A DNA stretch of 64,000 nt, from positions 165,997-229,996 of the forward strand of contig DATAKL010000044.1 of assembly GCA_036261625.1 (NCBI GenBank). Reading direction: 5' to 3'. The notes under the pieces are model-generated. The model was not told the origin of the DNA. It worked only from the letters and a program-made list of their open reading frames with translations, and searched no databases. The stretch comes from JAAXKN01 sp036261625. GTDB lineage: Bacteria; Bacteroidota; Ignavibacteria; Ignavibacteriales; SURF-24. The translations under genes were made by a program, and so were the position numbers. Shown here one piece after another: positions 16,522 through 24,658 of this stretch. Position 1 is the stretch's first letter. Each line of letters opens with the position of its first letter.

Positions 16522-16907
16522 AGGAACTCACTTTTATTTTGATCTTGCTTATTTCCACAATCTGCTTTTCTCAGCAAGATACATTGCGAAAGGATTGCAA
16601 GCCCTGCAGAAGCCATCCTGGTGTTATAGGGCCAGCTTTCAGGATCCGTGGAGTACTGAGTTACTGGAACGGAGCTCCAGGTGTTAGAATATGGAAAGTA
16701 GGCACAAAGAGAATCCTTGGCGTAAGTGAAGGAAGATTCTATAAGGAAGGATATTGCAATTTGCCTAAGTGGCTTCCAACGATCGGCTTTGATGAAGAAA
16801 TAACAGGCGATTTTGTTCTTTACCCGTTCACAAAAGACAAGCCGGGAGAAATGAGATTGGTATGCATTGATACAGTTTACAATATGAAAGTAAGAAAACG
16901 GAAATGA
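16518..16907 (+). CDS. small exported protein of unknown function
   Basis: 129 residues, start overlapping the previous stop by 4 bases. Signal peptide MKELTFILILLISTICFS, then a mature region of about 110 residues with three or four Cys (CKPC near residue 28, C near 79, C near 115) that could form disulfides. A conserved-looking patch reads RGVLSYWNGAPGVRIWKVGTKR (about 50-70, quoted in part), a pattern I associate with a poorly described secreted family, without a known role. Probably acts together with the coupled upstream protein outside the inner membrane. Function unknown. Confidence 0.6.
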   Translation: MKELTFILILLISTICFSQQDTLRKDCKPCRSHPGVIGPAFRIRGVLSYWNGAPGVRIWKVGTKRILGVSEGRFYKEGYCNLPKWLPTIGFDEEITGDFVLYPFTKDKPGEMRLVCIDTVYNMKVRKRK

Positions 16908-16981
16908 TGAATTGCATATGTAGGAAGAAAACTCTAAAGGTTGAATTTTAATACATGCAATTAAAAATTGAAAGGTCAGCC

Positions 16982-17554
16982 ATGTGGAAAAATATAACAA
17001 TAGTTGTGCTGCTGGCGATTATTGCTGCAGGAGCAATTTATTTGTATTCCCTTCAAACCAGAGATATTAAAAAGCCTCCAATGGATGGGGAGATTGTAAT
17101 GGAGGACAGCCTGTTCTTAAGACCTGAATTCAGGCAGTTTCTGGATAAGTACATTGAAGCAATGAATCAGCATGGGCATTATGCAAGAATTGTAATGATA
17201 TACGCTAATGGACAGTATTTATCACCAAGTGATGACTATCAGATTGAGCAAAGTTTTGTGATTACAAATGCAATGTACAGACATTCTGTATTGCCCAGAA
17301 AACCAATTGGCTATTTCAGATACAGAAGTTATCTTTTCTTAATTTGCTCGTCTATTTACAGCATGTTGGCAGATAGAAATGGCATAATGAAGAAAATTGA
17401 AAAAGACCTAAAAGATCTATGGCCCGGGGAATATAGTCTTTATGATCCTGATACCTGGGATGTTAAGATCAAAATCCGGGGGAAAAAGGTGAAAGTTGAA
17501 TACGGGCCTTATGTTCTTCCTGAAAGATCAAACAGTCCTTTTCCAATCGGTTAA
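16982..17554 (+). CDS. membrane-anchored protein of unknown function
   Basis: 190 residues from the ATG at 16982, which is preceded by GAAAGG at a good ribosome-site distance; an in-frame ATG at 16955 lacks one. One N-terminal membrane helix (ITIVVLLAIIAAGAIYLYSL) is followed by a soluble domain with an acidic patch (DGEIVMEDSLF) and a helix containing EAMNQHGHYARIV. Near residue 105 a second, weaker hydrophobic segment (YLFLICSSIYSML) may be buried rather than membrane. No recognised family. AT-rich composition like neighbours; followed by a palindromic repeat rather than another gene. Confidence 0.55.
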   Translation: MWKNITIVVLLAIIAAGAIYLYSLQTRDIKKPPMDGEIVMEDSLFLRPEFRQFLDKYIEAMNQHGHYARIVMIYANGQYLSPSDDYQIEQSFVITNAMYRHSVLPRKPIGYFRYRSYLFLICSSIYSMLADRNGIMKKIEKDLKDLWPGEYSLYDPDTWDVKIKIRGKKVKVEYGPYVLPERSNSPFPIG

Positions 17555-17589
17555 GGAGAATAGGGGAATGGACGTTCGGTTTTAATATG

Positions 17590-17703
17590 CCGCACCTAAC
17601 GGCGCTAGAAATGTGGGGGATCATTAACCCGGGGTTTGTCGTCCTCTGAAGAGGACTCCTGCACCCCGGGCTACTAACAAGTCGTCCCTCCGGGACTCTT
17701 CAG
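17590..17703. repeat. palindromic intergenic repeat, short relative of the 12-kb and 56-kb elements
   Basis: Nested hairpins. Outer stem CCCGGGGT at 17628-17635 with ACCCCGGG at 17663-17670; inner stem GTCCTC at 17641-17646 with GAGGAC at 17651-17656 around a TGAA loop; then GTCCC/GGGAC at 17684-17696. The CCCGGGCTAxxAACA wording after the stem matches the long repeats (GGGCTATCAACA). A first half with GCCG...CGGC at 17589-17604 precedes it. Non-coding. Confidence 0.65.
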
Positions 17704-17765
17704 GAGTATAATCCCGTAATTGAAGAATTAAAACCAGGCTCGGATTCAGTCCACTACTTTTAACA

Positions 17766-18317
17766 ATGAGGTTAATGTTGAAATCTGTAATACTTTTTTT
17801 ATTCTTCTTAACTAATTTGTGCCTGGCGCAGAGGTATCCTTATAAAATGTCTCTTGTTTCCTCAAAGGATTCTGTCCTGTCTACGGAAGAATTTACAGTA
17901 ACTGCTTCTCTTTCAGAAGTTGAAGGTTATGTATATATAGGAGTTGATCCTGGCCAGTGTGAAACGATTGGACCTGACCGGTGGGAAGGAAGAATAAAAG
18001 CCGGGGAGACAAAGACTGTTTCATTTAGGTTAAAGCTTGGTAAAGAAGCTTCAGAGAGCCGATTTATTGGTAAATCAGTTTCGGCATATGTCAGCTGGGG
18101 CAGGGAACCGTTTGGCAAATATGTATCAAGAGGGTTGGGAACAGAAAGCGTTTTGATTAAATTAAAAGATTATGCCGAGCTTAGAAGAAAAAATATTGAA
18201 AAAGCAAAAAAATCATTAAAAAATGACGGGGATACTAGCCATCTTCTAATAATGCCTGATATGGTAAAAGATACTATAAAACTCCGTATGATTGGTCCAA
18301 AACTCTATAGGAATTAG
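17766..18317 (+). CDS. exported beta-rich protein of unknown function
   Basis: 183 residues. Signal peptide with a basic start and cut site LCLA-QRY near residue 22. Residues 30-135 read like an immunoglobulin-like or CARDB-type sandwich (SLVSSKDSVLSTEEFTVTAS, then GRIKAGETKTVSFRLKL), a pattern often seen in proteins that hold extracellular complexes. The remainder is a Lys-rich helix (YAELRRKNIEKAKKSLKN) and a short tail. No catalytic motif. Last gene of the AT-rich exported-protein block; a terminator follows within 20 bases. Confidence 0.6.
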   Translation: MRLMLKSVILFLFFLTNLCLAQRYPYKMSLVSSKDSVLSTEEFTVTASLSEVEGYVYIGVDPGQCETIGPDRWEGRIKAGETKTVSFRLKLGKEASESRFIGKSVSAYVSWGREPFGKYVSRGLGTESVLIKLKDYAELRRKNIEKAKKSLKNDGDTSHLLIMPDMVKDTIKLRMIGPKLYRN

Positions 18318-18335
18318 AATTCAACAAAAAGACAT

Positions 18336-18371
18336 AGGGCCCCTACAGGGCCCTCTGAATAATTTTTTGTG
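18336..18371 (+). terminator. terminator after the exported-protein block
   Basis: Stem AGGGCCC/GGGCCCT (18336-18342 and 18348-18354), 5-base loop, then CTGAATAATTTTTTG. Placed 19 bases after the stop codon. Confidence 0.75.
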
Positions 18372-18667
18372 TGCATTGCTATAGACAGAGCGTCCCTTCA
18401 GGACTTGCTTACAGCGTCGTTATATATGCTTTCCCTTTATTGGCTTTTTAATAACAGAGGTCTGCTCCTAAATCATTTATTTATAATTATTTACCTGCCC
18501 GTTGCTTTTGTTTTAATTTCGGGGTATTTTGACTAAGGTTTCTCCTTTCTAATGACCTGTTAATCCGTTCTTTTTTGTTCTGGTATTCTGGAATTTCACT
18601 CTGTTCGAAGTTCTCTCTTTGCTCTTGTGGGAAGACATTTACACTTCTAACATAAATTGGAGCATAT
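18372..18667. other. intergenic region before tldD
   Basis: About 300 bases with no believable gene. Bases 18385-18420 (GCGTCCCTTCAGGAC...) echo the CGTCCCTCCGGGAC hairpin at 17683-17696, so this is probably a worn repeat remnant. The rest is AT-rich and should hold the tldD promoter. GGAG at 18659-18662 is a plausible ribosome site for the ATG at 18668. Confidence 0.5.
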
Positions 18668-20221
18668 ATGAAAATTACCAGGCGTGCCTTTCTGGAACAA
18701 ACTTCCAAAGGCTTAATTGCTGCCGCTTTCGTGCCTTATTTCCTCCGCTTCGATGCCGATAAGGCCTTAAGAGGTCCTTCCATTTCTCCTAATAACTTAA
18801 AAGAATTCATGGACCACTTCGGGGTCGATGAGAAAACAATCAACGACGTAATGGCTGAAGCCCTCTCTAAAGGCGGGGACTACTGCGACCTCTTCTTCCA
18901 GCACTCGATCGATAACTATATCGGCCTTGAGGATAAGGCCGTTAACCGCGCCTATACCGACGTCGGCTTCGGAGTCGGCATACGTGTCCTTAAAGGGGAC
19001 CAGACGGGCTACTCATTTACTGAGGAGATTACTCCCAACGCAATGAAACTTGCTGCCAGAACCGCAGCCAATATCGCCGACTCGGGTAAAATAATGAAAC
19101 CCGTGGAACTTAAGGTTAAGGAAGTCCCGAACTTCTATCCCATCGAAACTCCCTGGGAACAAGTCGGCGTCGATAAGAAAATCCCGTACCTCCAGCAGAT
19201 TAACGACAAGGTGTTTGCTGAAGATAACAGAATCATAAAATCAAACATATGGTTTATTAACGGGACCTCATACATTATGATTGCAAACTCGCAGGGAAAA
19301 ATTGTCTGCGACTACCTGCCCATGGGTTCCATTTCCGTAAGCTGTAACGCCGAACAGAACGGCCAGCGCGAACAGAACTACTTCGACCTTTCAGGCAGGC
19401 GCGGCATTGAATTCTTTACGCCTCAGAATATAGACCGCCTTGCAAAGGAAGCTGTAAGAAGAACCGTAATGCTTTTCGACGCCGTTAAGCCCGAGGCCGG
19501 CGAAATGGAGGTCATACTTGCCGCCGGAAGCTCAGGAATACTTCTCCACGAGGCAATTGGCCACGGTATGGAGGCCGACTTTAACCGGAAGAATATTTCA
19601 ATCTTCTCAGACAAGATTGATAAACCTGTAGCCGAAAATTTTGTAACCATCGTCGACGACGGCACAAATAAAAACCTCAGAGGCTCAATCAATGTGGATG
19701 ACGAGGGTAACCTAACCGAGAAGACTTACCTCGTAAAAGACGGCATACTAAGAAGCTACCTGCACGACATTATCAGCTCCAACTTCTATAAGGTGAAACC
19801 GACCGGAAACGGCAGAAGGGAATCCTTCAGGAGCGTCCCCCAGCCCAGAATGAGAAATACTTATATGGAGGCTGGTCCCCATAAGAAGGATGAAATTATC
19901 GGCAGCGTCAAAAAAGGCCTTTATGCCGAGGCCTTTACCAACGGACAGGTGTTTATTGGAGCGGGCGACTTTACCTTCTATGTAAAATCAGGCTACCTAA
20001 TTGAAGACGGCAAAATTACAAAGCCCGTGAAGGACGTAAATATTATTGGCAACGGTCCCCAGGTACTGAAGGATATCCAGATGGTGGGCGACGACCTTGA
20101 GATGGCAGAAGGGGGATGGACGTGCGGCAAAAACGGGCAGGGCGTGCCTGTCTCAATGGGCCTGCCCACAATTAAGGTTAAGAAAATTACCGTCGGCGGC
20201 ATCAGTACTGCTAAATCCTAA
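18668..20221 (+). CDS. tldD: TldD metalloprotease homologue with a Tat signal peptide
   Basis: 517 residues. Residues 1-30 are a twin-arginine signal (TRRAFLEQ followed by a hydrophobic stretch), which most TldD proteins lack. The TldD/PmbA domain follows: DYCDLFFQ near residue 76, then EVILAAGSSGILLHEAIGH with the zinc motif HExxxH at 294-299, and the C-terminal GxFTFYVKSGYLIE and VSMGLPTIKVKKI segments. TldD with TldE cleaves unfolded or modified peptides, for example microcin leaders or CcdA; TldD holds the active site. It is followed 38 bases later by tldE. The export signal suggests work in the periplasm, though this is inference. Confidence 0.92.
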   Translation: MKITRRAFLEQTSKGLIAAAFVPYFLRFDADKALRGPSISPNNLKEFMDHFGVDEKTINDVMAEALSKGGDYCDLFFQHSIDNYIGLEDKAVNRAYTDVGFGVGIRVLKGDQTGYSFTEEITPNAMKLAARTAANIADSGKIMKPVELKVKEVPNFYPIETPWEQVGVDKKIPYLQQINDKVFAEDNRIIKSNIWFINGTSYIMIANSQGKIVCDYLPMGSISVSCNAEQNGQREQNYFDLSGRRGIEFFTPQNIDRLAKEAVRRTVMLFDAVKPEAGEMEVILAAGSSGILLHEAIGHGMEADFNRKNISIFSDKIDKPVAENFVTIVDDGTNKNLRGSINVDDEGNLTEKTYLVKDGILRSYLHDIISSNFYKVKPTGNGRRESFRSVPQPRMRNTYMEAGPHKKDEIIGSVKKGLYAEAFTNGQVFIGAGDFTFYVKSGYLIEDGKITKPVKDVNIIGNGPQVLKDIQMVGDDLEMAEGGWTCGKNGQGVPVSMGLPTIKVKKITVGGISTAKS

Positions 20222-20259
20222 TTCATCCACATTAAAAAGAAATTATAAGGAATATTCTT

Positions 20260-21582
20260 ATGTATAATAAAGAAAGGCTCCAGCTTGCAGAATGGGCCAT
20301 GAACCAGGCTATAAAATCGGGCGCCGACGAGTCTTCTGCTGCTATCTATAACAGCCGCGATATTGAAATTGAGTACAGGGATAAAAAACTGGAGACAATG
20401 AAGGAATCCACCCGGAACTCTCTTTCACTCGAGATCTACGCCGATAAACGCTACTCGGGACACTCGACAAACGACCTCAGGAAAGACAGTCTCGAGAAAT
20501 TTATTCAGGAGGCGGTGGCAGGAACAAAATACTTAACCCGCGATGAATTCAGGGCACTGCCGGACCCGAAGTACTACCCTGAGAAAACCGATACCGACCT
20601 TGGAATTACCGACCCATCCTACGATAAGATCGATTCTTCAGAAAGAAAGAAAATGGCTTCCGAAATTGAAAAGATCGCATCTGCAGAAAGCGACATGATA
20701 ATTTCTGCTACGGCAGGATTTAACGATTCCTACTATGAATTCTCCCGCGTTCACTCCAACGGATTTAAGGGAGAAGGAGGGGGCACATATTTTTCTGCCG
20801 GTGCTTCCGTTACAGTTAAAGATAAGGACGGGGGAAGACCTGAGGACTGGTTCTGGGCGACTTCAAGGTTCTATAAGGACCTCCCTTCACCAGAACTCCT
20901 GGGGAGGAATGCCGCTCAGAGGGCACTTAAAAAAATCGGGCAGAAGAAGATTGCCTCCGGTATATATGAAATGCTGGTTGAAAACAGGGCCGGCGCAAGG
21001 CTTCTTTATATGCTTTACGAACCCTTAAGCGCACGGGCGCTTCAGCAGAAAAGCTCCTTCCTGGATGGGATGCTTGGAAAACAGATCGCTTCGGATAAAC
21101 TGACTGTCATAGATGATCCGTCACTCAAGGGCGGGTTCGGCTCCAGGCTCTTTGACAGCGAGGGATTAACAGCTCAAAAAAGAATTATGATTGAAAAAGG
21201 CATGCTCAAAAGTTATTTCGTCGATAACTACTACGGAAAGAAAATAGGCATGGAGCCTAATTCAGGATCACCTTCAAACGTGCTCTTCGAATACGGGACA
21301 AGACCGCTTGATGCGATGATCAAGGACCAGAAAAAAGCAATCCTTGTAAACGGGTTTATCGGCGGAAACTCCAACTCCACTACGGGCGACTTCTCTTTTG
21401 GAATTGTGGGATTCTTAATTGAGAACGGGGAGATAGTAAAACCGATAAACGAAATGAACATAAGCGGCAACGCAAAGGAATTCTGGAAGAACCTGACCGA
21501 AATGGGGAACGACCCTTACCCCTACAGTTCAATGAAAGTTCCAACAATGGCTTTTGCAGGCGTTAACTTCAGCGGTCTGTAG
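20260..21582 (+). CDS. tldE: TldE/PmbA protease subunit
   Basis: 440 residues with the TldE order: N-terminal domain with DIEIEYRDKKLETMKEST (27-44), a middle domain, and a C-terminal barrel containing GGFGSRLFDSEG, GNSNSTTGDFSFGIVGFLIENGE and SMKVPTMAF (quoted in parts). It lacks HExxxH, as expected for the non-catalytic partner. In the known system TldD and TldE form a heterodimer whose cleft encloses an extended peptide. Unlike the adjacent TldD it has no signal peptide, so it either stays in the cytosol or is co-exported as a passenger. AGGAAT precedes the ATG. Confidence 0.9.
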   Translation: MYNKERLQLAEWAMNQAIKSGADESSAAIYNSRDIEIEYRDKKLETMKESTRNSLSLEIYADKRYSGHSTNDLRKDSLEKFIQEAVAGTKYLTRDEFRALPDPKYYPEKTDTDLGITDPSYDKIDSSERKKMASEIEKIASAESDMIISATAGFNDSYYEFSRVHSNGFKGEGGGTYFSAGASVTVKDKDGGRPEDWFWATSRFYKDLPSPELLGRNAAQRALKKIGQKKIASGIYEMLVENRAGARLLYMLYEPLSARALQQKSSFLDGMLGKQIASDKLTVIDDPSLKGGFGSRLFDSEGLTAQKRIMIEKGMLKSYFVDNYYGKKIGMEPNSGSPSNVLFEYGTRPLDAMIKDQKKAILVNGFIGGNSNSTTGDFSFGIVGFLIENGEIVKPINEMNISGNAKEFWKNLTEMGNDPYPYSSMKVPTMAFAGVNFSGL

Positions 21583-21590
21583 AGAAAAAA

Positions 21591-21630
21591 CAAAAGGGGC
21601 AAAGCCTTGAAACTTTGCCCCCTTTGTCAT
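21591..21630. terminator. bidirectional terminator between tldE and the AAA+ gene
   Basis: Long stem AAAGGGGCAAAG (21593-21604) with CTTTGCCCCCTTTG (21613-21626), loop of about 8 bases, with A-rich sequence on the left. It serves tldE on the plus strand and possibly the convergent minus-strand gene. Confidence 0.8.
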
Positions 21631-21657
21631 AGGTATTCTGTGAGTCGAAAATGAATG

Positions 21658-23190
21658 TTAAATGAAAGTATCCGAGTTATTCATGTCCTCGTCTTCTTCC
21701 TTATTCATCGAAAACATGCTGCTCAGCATATCCTTAAACTGCAGGCCCTTCTCCAGACGGAACTTGCTTAAGAGGGAGAATTCAGAAAGTCCGTGAAGAA
21801 CAAATTCCATTAAGAGAAGCTTGTTGGCCTCATCCTCATTCGGGTGATATTTGTTTACGAGTTCCCTGAGTCCCGGAATAGCCGTAAGCGTTTTCTTGTA
21901 CTCAGCGTTTGAGAAGCTGTTCATAAGGTCGATCTGGTTGCCCTTGCCGAACCAGTTAATAATAGGAAGGTAAGGGTTTGAATCCTGGTTTCTCTTCAGC
22001 TTATCGGGGTTCGGGAAGTACAAGGAGAACTGGCTTCTTATTGCCTTGCCCACCAGTATCTGCGCCACCTTGGCCGGGCCTTCCTGCTCACCTTCGTAAA
22101 CGAGCTCAATTTTTCCTGTTATGGACGGGATAACCCCTGCAAAGTCGCTAATCCTGATATGAGTTTCCTTTTCCTTATTGATAAGGAGTCTGCGTTCGGC
22201 TGAGCTGACAAGATTTTCATAAGCCGAAATTGTAAGGCGCGCCGAGACTCCGCTCTTGGCATCTATGTATTCGCTTTCACGGGCTTCAAAGGCTATCTGT
22301 TCAACCAGGAGCTTAACGAGTTCAGATGAACAGACTCTCTGCGCCTGTTCGACTGTAAGCTTGGCTTCCTGGCTCGTGATTTCCTTGGATATATGAATTG
22401 ACTTCGGGTAGTGCGTCAGGATCTGGCTGTCAATTCTGTCTTTTAATGGTGTAACAATAGCGCCGCGGTTTGTATAGTCCTCCGGGTTTGCAGTAAACAC
22501 GAACTGTATGTCCAGTGGCAGTCTGATCTTAAAGCCCCTTATCTGGATATCCTTTTCCTGAAGAATATTGAAGAGTGCCACCTGAATTCTTGCCTGAAGA
22601 TCCGGGAGTTCATTGATAACAAAAATTCCCCTGTGCGAGCGGGGGATAAGTCCAAAATGAATTACCCTCTCGTCGGAGTAGGGAAGTTTCATGTTGGCGG
22701 CCTTAATCGGGTCCACGTCGCCAATCAGGTCGGCAATGGATACGTCGGGTGTAGCCAGTTTTTCGGTATATCTTTCCGAGCGGTGCATCCAGGCTATAGG
22801 GGTTTCATCGCCACGCTCTGCAATAAGGTCGTGGGAATATCTTGAAATAGGGTTGAATGGGTCATCATTCAGTTCAGAGCCTTCCACAACCGGTATATAC
22901 TCATCCAGAAGGTTAATCATAAGTCGTGCAAGCCTTGTTTTTGCCTGGCCGCGGAGACCGAGCAGAAGAATATTATGCCTGGAAAGTATAGAAGTATCGA
23001 TATCCGGAATAACGCTCTGTTCATAGCCCACTATGCCGTGGAAGCTGTTTTCATTATTCTGCAGCTGCTTAATCAGGTTTTCGCGCATTTCATCCTTGAT
23101 GGAGTGCGGTTTGTAACCGGTATTTTTTAACTGTCCTAAAGTTCTGATTTCGGAATGATTTTTAATCATCATAGTTTTCGGGTCCTCCAT
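21658..23190 (-). CDS. AAA+ ATPase, magnesium-chelatase/MoxR-like
   Basis: 510 residues. Walker A is LLGLRGQAKT near residue 92. A pre-sensor region VFVINELPDLQARIQVALFNILQ (quoted in part, around 190) matches the Walker B/ChlI-type helix, and FVFTANPEDYTNRGAIVTPLKDR near residue 230 is the sensor-1 segment of MoxR/ChlI ATPases. The C-terminal third is helical. Such ATPases team with VWA proteins to insert metals or remodel protein complexes. The VWA partner lies 28 bases upstream on the same strand, so the pair is an operon. The ATG at 23190 is used; MMIKNH at 23172 is an alternative. Target unknown. Confidence 0.85.
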   Translation of the reverse strand: MEDPKTMMIKNHSEIRTLGQLKNTGYKPHSIKDEMRENLIKQLQNNENSFHGIVGYEQSVIPDIDTSILSRHNILLLGLRGQAKTRLARLMINLLDEYIPVVEGSELNDDPFNPISRYSHDLIAERGDETPIAWMHRSERYTEKLATPDVSIADLIGDVDPIKAANMKLPYSDERVIHFGLIPRSHRGIFVINELPDLQARIQVALFNILQEKDIQIRGFKIRLPLDIQFVFTANPEDYTNRGAIVTPLKDRIDSQILTHYPKSIHISKEITSQEAKLTVEQAQRVCSSELVKLLVEQIAFEARESEYIDAKSGVSARLTISAYENLVSSAERRLLINKEKETHIRISDFAGVIPSITGKIELVYEGEQEGPAKVAQILVGKAIRSQFSLYFPNPDKLKRNQDSNPYLPIINWFGKGNQIDLMNSFSNAEYKKTLTAIPGLRELVNKYHPNEDEANKLLLMEFVLHGLSEFSLLSKFRLEKGLQFKDMLSSMFSMNKEEDEDMNNSDTFI

Positions 23191-23218
23191 TATAGTTTCT
23201 CATGCCGCAATAAGTTCT

Positions 23219-24319
23219 TTACTTAAGCGTCTTGCGGCGGTTCCTCATATAATCTTCAAATATGTATTCACCTAATCCGGTAGGGCTGCTGTAGAAAGCC
23301 TTCCCATTATTAATTTTAGTAAAATCCCTGACAAAATTCTGCAGATAAGGATCTTTTGCAATCATAAAAGTTGTAATAGTTATTCCCATCCGTCTGCATT
23401 TAGCCGCCTGATCCAGAGTCTTGTTCAGGATTTTCCTGTCCATTCCGAAGCTGTTCTTATAGTATTTGAGTCCTTCTTTAAGGCAGGTAGGTTTTCCGTC
23501 GGTAACCATAAAGATCTGTTTATTTCCTGTTCTGCGGCGCCTCAGGATATCCATTGCCAGTTCAAGTCCGGCGTAGGTATTTGTATGGTAAGGTCCCACC
23601 TGCAGGTAAGGCAGGTCCTTAATTTCAATCGGCCAGGCATCGTTGCCGAAGACAATAACGTCGAGCGTATCCTTGGGGAATTTGGTTGTTATCAGTTCAG
23701 CAAAAGCCATTGCAACTTTTTTAGCCGGTGTTATTCTGTCCTCCCCGTAGAGTATCATCGAGTGGGAGATATCAATCATAAGAACGGTGGAGGTAATAGT
23801 TTTATATTCTCTTTCCTCAACTTCCAGGTCATCCTCGGTAAGTGTAAAATCCTTAAGTCCGTGGTTGATCTGGGCGTTTTTAATGGAGTCCGTCATGTCT
23901 ATCTGCTCCATGGCATCGCCGAACTCATAGTCGCGTCTGTCGGAAGTCTTTTCATCGCCGCGTCCGGATAGGGGGGTGCGGTGGTTTCCGGCAACGGAAC
24001 GTTTAAGTTTACCGAAGACCTCTTCCAAGGACTTGCGGCGGATTGACTGTTCGCTTTTTGCCGTAATGTTATAGACCCCCGGATTCGACTCATCTTCCGA
24101 AAGGTAATCCTTGTCCTTAAGTTCCTGTATAAAATCTCCTATTCCATACTCATCGCTTGTAAGGTTATATTTTGAATCGAGCTGGTTTAAGAGGTTAAGA
24201 GCCTCAGAAACATTGCCCGAAGTAAGCGTCAGAAGCTGCAGAAACATGTTAAGCAGAGACTCAAAGTTGCTCCCCTGATTCTCATCAGGACTAAAATCTG
24301 TGAATCTGTATCCTATCAT
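23219..24319 (-). CDS. VWA-domain protein, partner of the AAA+ ATPase
   Basis: 366 residues, no signal peptide or membrane helix. The N-terminal 165 residues are helical and charged. The von Willebrand A domain spans about 172-360 with an intact metal-ion adhesion site: DISHS at 183-187, the Thr in HTNTYAG, and Asp in VTDGKPT. The C-terminus is basic (RNRRKTLK). It is the promoter-proximal gene of a two-gene operon with the MoxR/ChlI-like ATPase, as in other AAA+/VWA pairs such as CbbQ/CbbO, NorQ/NorD or RavA/ViaA. The client is not shown by the neighbourhood. Confidence 0.88.
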   Translation of the reverse strand: MIGYRFTDFSPDENQGSNFESLLNMFLQLLTLTSGNVSEALNLLNQLDSKYNLTSDEYGIGDFIQELKDKDYLSEDESNPGVYNITAKSEQSIRRKSLEEVFGKLKRSVAGNHRTPLSGRGDEKTSDRRDYEFGDAMEQIDMTDSIKNAQINHGLKDFTLTEDDLEVEEREYKTITSTVLMIDISHSMILYGEDRITPAKKVAMAFAELITTKFPKDTLDVIVFGNDAWPIEIKDLPYLQVGPYHTNTYAGLELAMDILRRRRTGNKQIFMVTDGKPTCLKEGLKYYKNSFGMDRKILNKTLDQAAKCRRMGITITTFMIAKDPYLQNFVRDFTKINNGKAFYSSPTGLGEYIFEDYMRNRRKTLK

Positions 24320-24452
24320 TTCGTCTCACTTTTATATTTTGTTATAAAATAAGCGCCTATTAATACTTTAACCTTTAAAAAAAGACAAAAGTTCTGATTT
24401 CGTGGGCAGGATTTTGGTTGCAGGGGGTTGGGGGAGTTGCATTTAGCTGCAT

Positions 24453-24480
24453 GGATGTCAGGAACCATTTCCTGACATCC
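24453..24480. repeat. palindromic element with AGGAACCATTTCCT core
   Basis: Perfect 11-base-pair stem GGATGTCAGGA/TCCTGACATCC with the loop ACCATT. The core is shared with the elements at 24511-24540 and 48657-48688, but the outer stem differs and is itself self-complementary, as if compensatory. Confidence 0.7.
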
Positions 24481-24510
24481 TTCGTCCGCCGGGGCTGACT
24501 GGTTTTCCCA

Positions 24511-24540
24511 CGGAATGGCGCCAGGAAATGGTTCCTGGCG
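24511..24540 (-). repeat. 30-base palindromic element, inverted copy
   Basis: The reverse complement of these 30 bases is identical to 48659-48688. Stem CGCCAGGAA/TTCCTGGCG (24519-24527 and 24532-24540), 4-base loop, with a unique 7-base tail CATTCCG. Confidence 0.75.
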
Positions 24541-24658
24541 ACGAAAACCCAGGGATTTTGAGGAATGTATAATATTAAAATAAATAAATGATCGGATTGA
24601 TTATCAGACTAATTAAAAGTATATTTTACGGTTATTTTATTAAAAATTTACCGGTACA

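Larger units (their letters stand above)
24320..24658. other. divergent intergenic region with palindromic elements
   Basis: 339 bases between the VWA gene (minus) and alr (plus). It contains two hairpins described separately and an AT-rich stretch from 24560 to 24658 that should hold the alr promoter. No open frame of note. Confidence 0.6.

Noticed and set aside
18487..18708. 73-codon minus-strand frame before tldD
   Set aside because: It overlaps the tldD start on the other strand, is Lys/Arg/Gln-rich with no recognisable motif, and looks like chance reading of AT-rich spacer.
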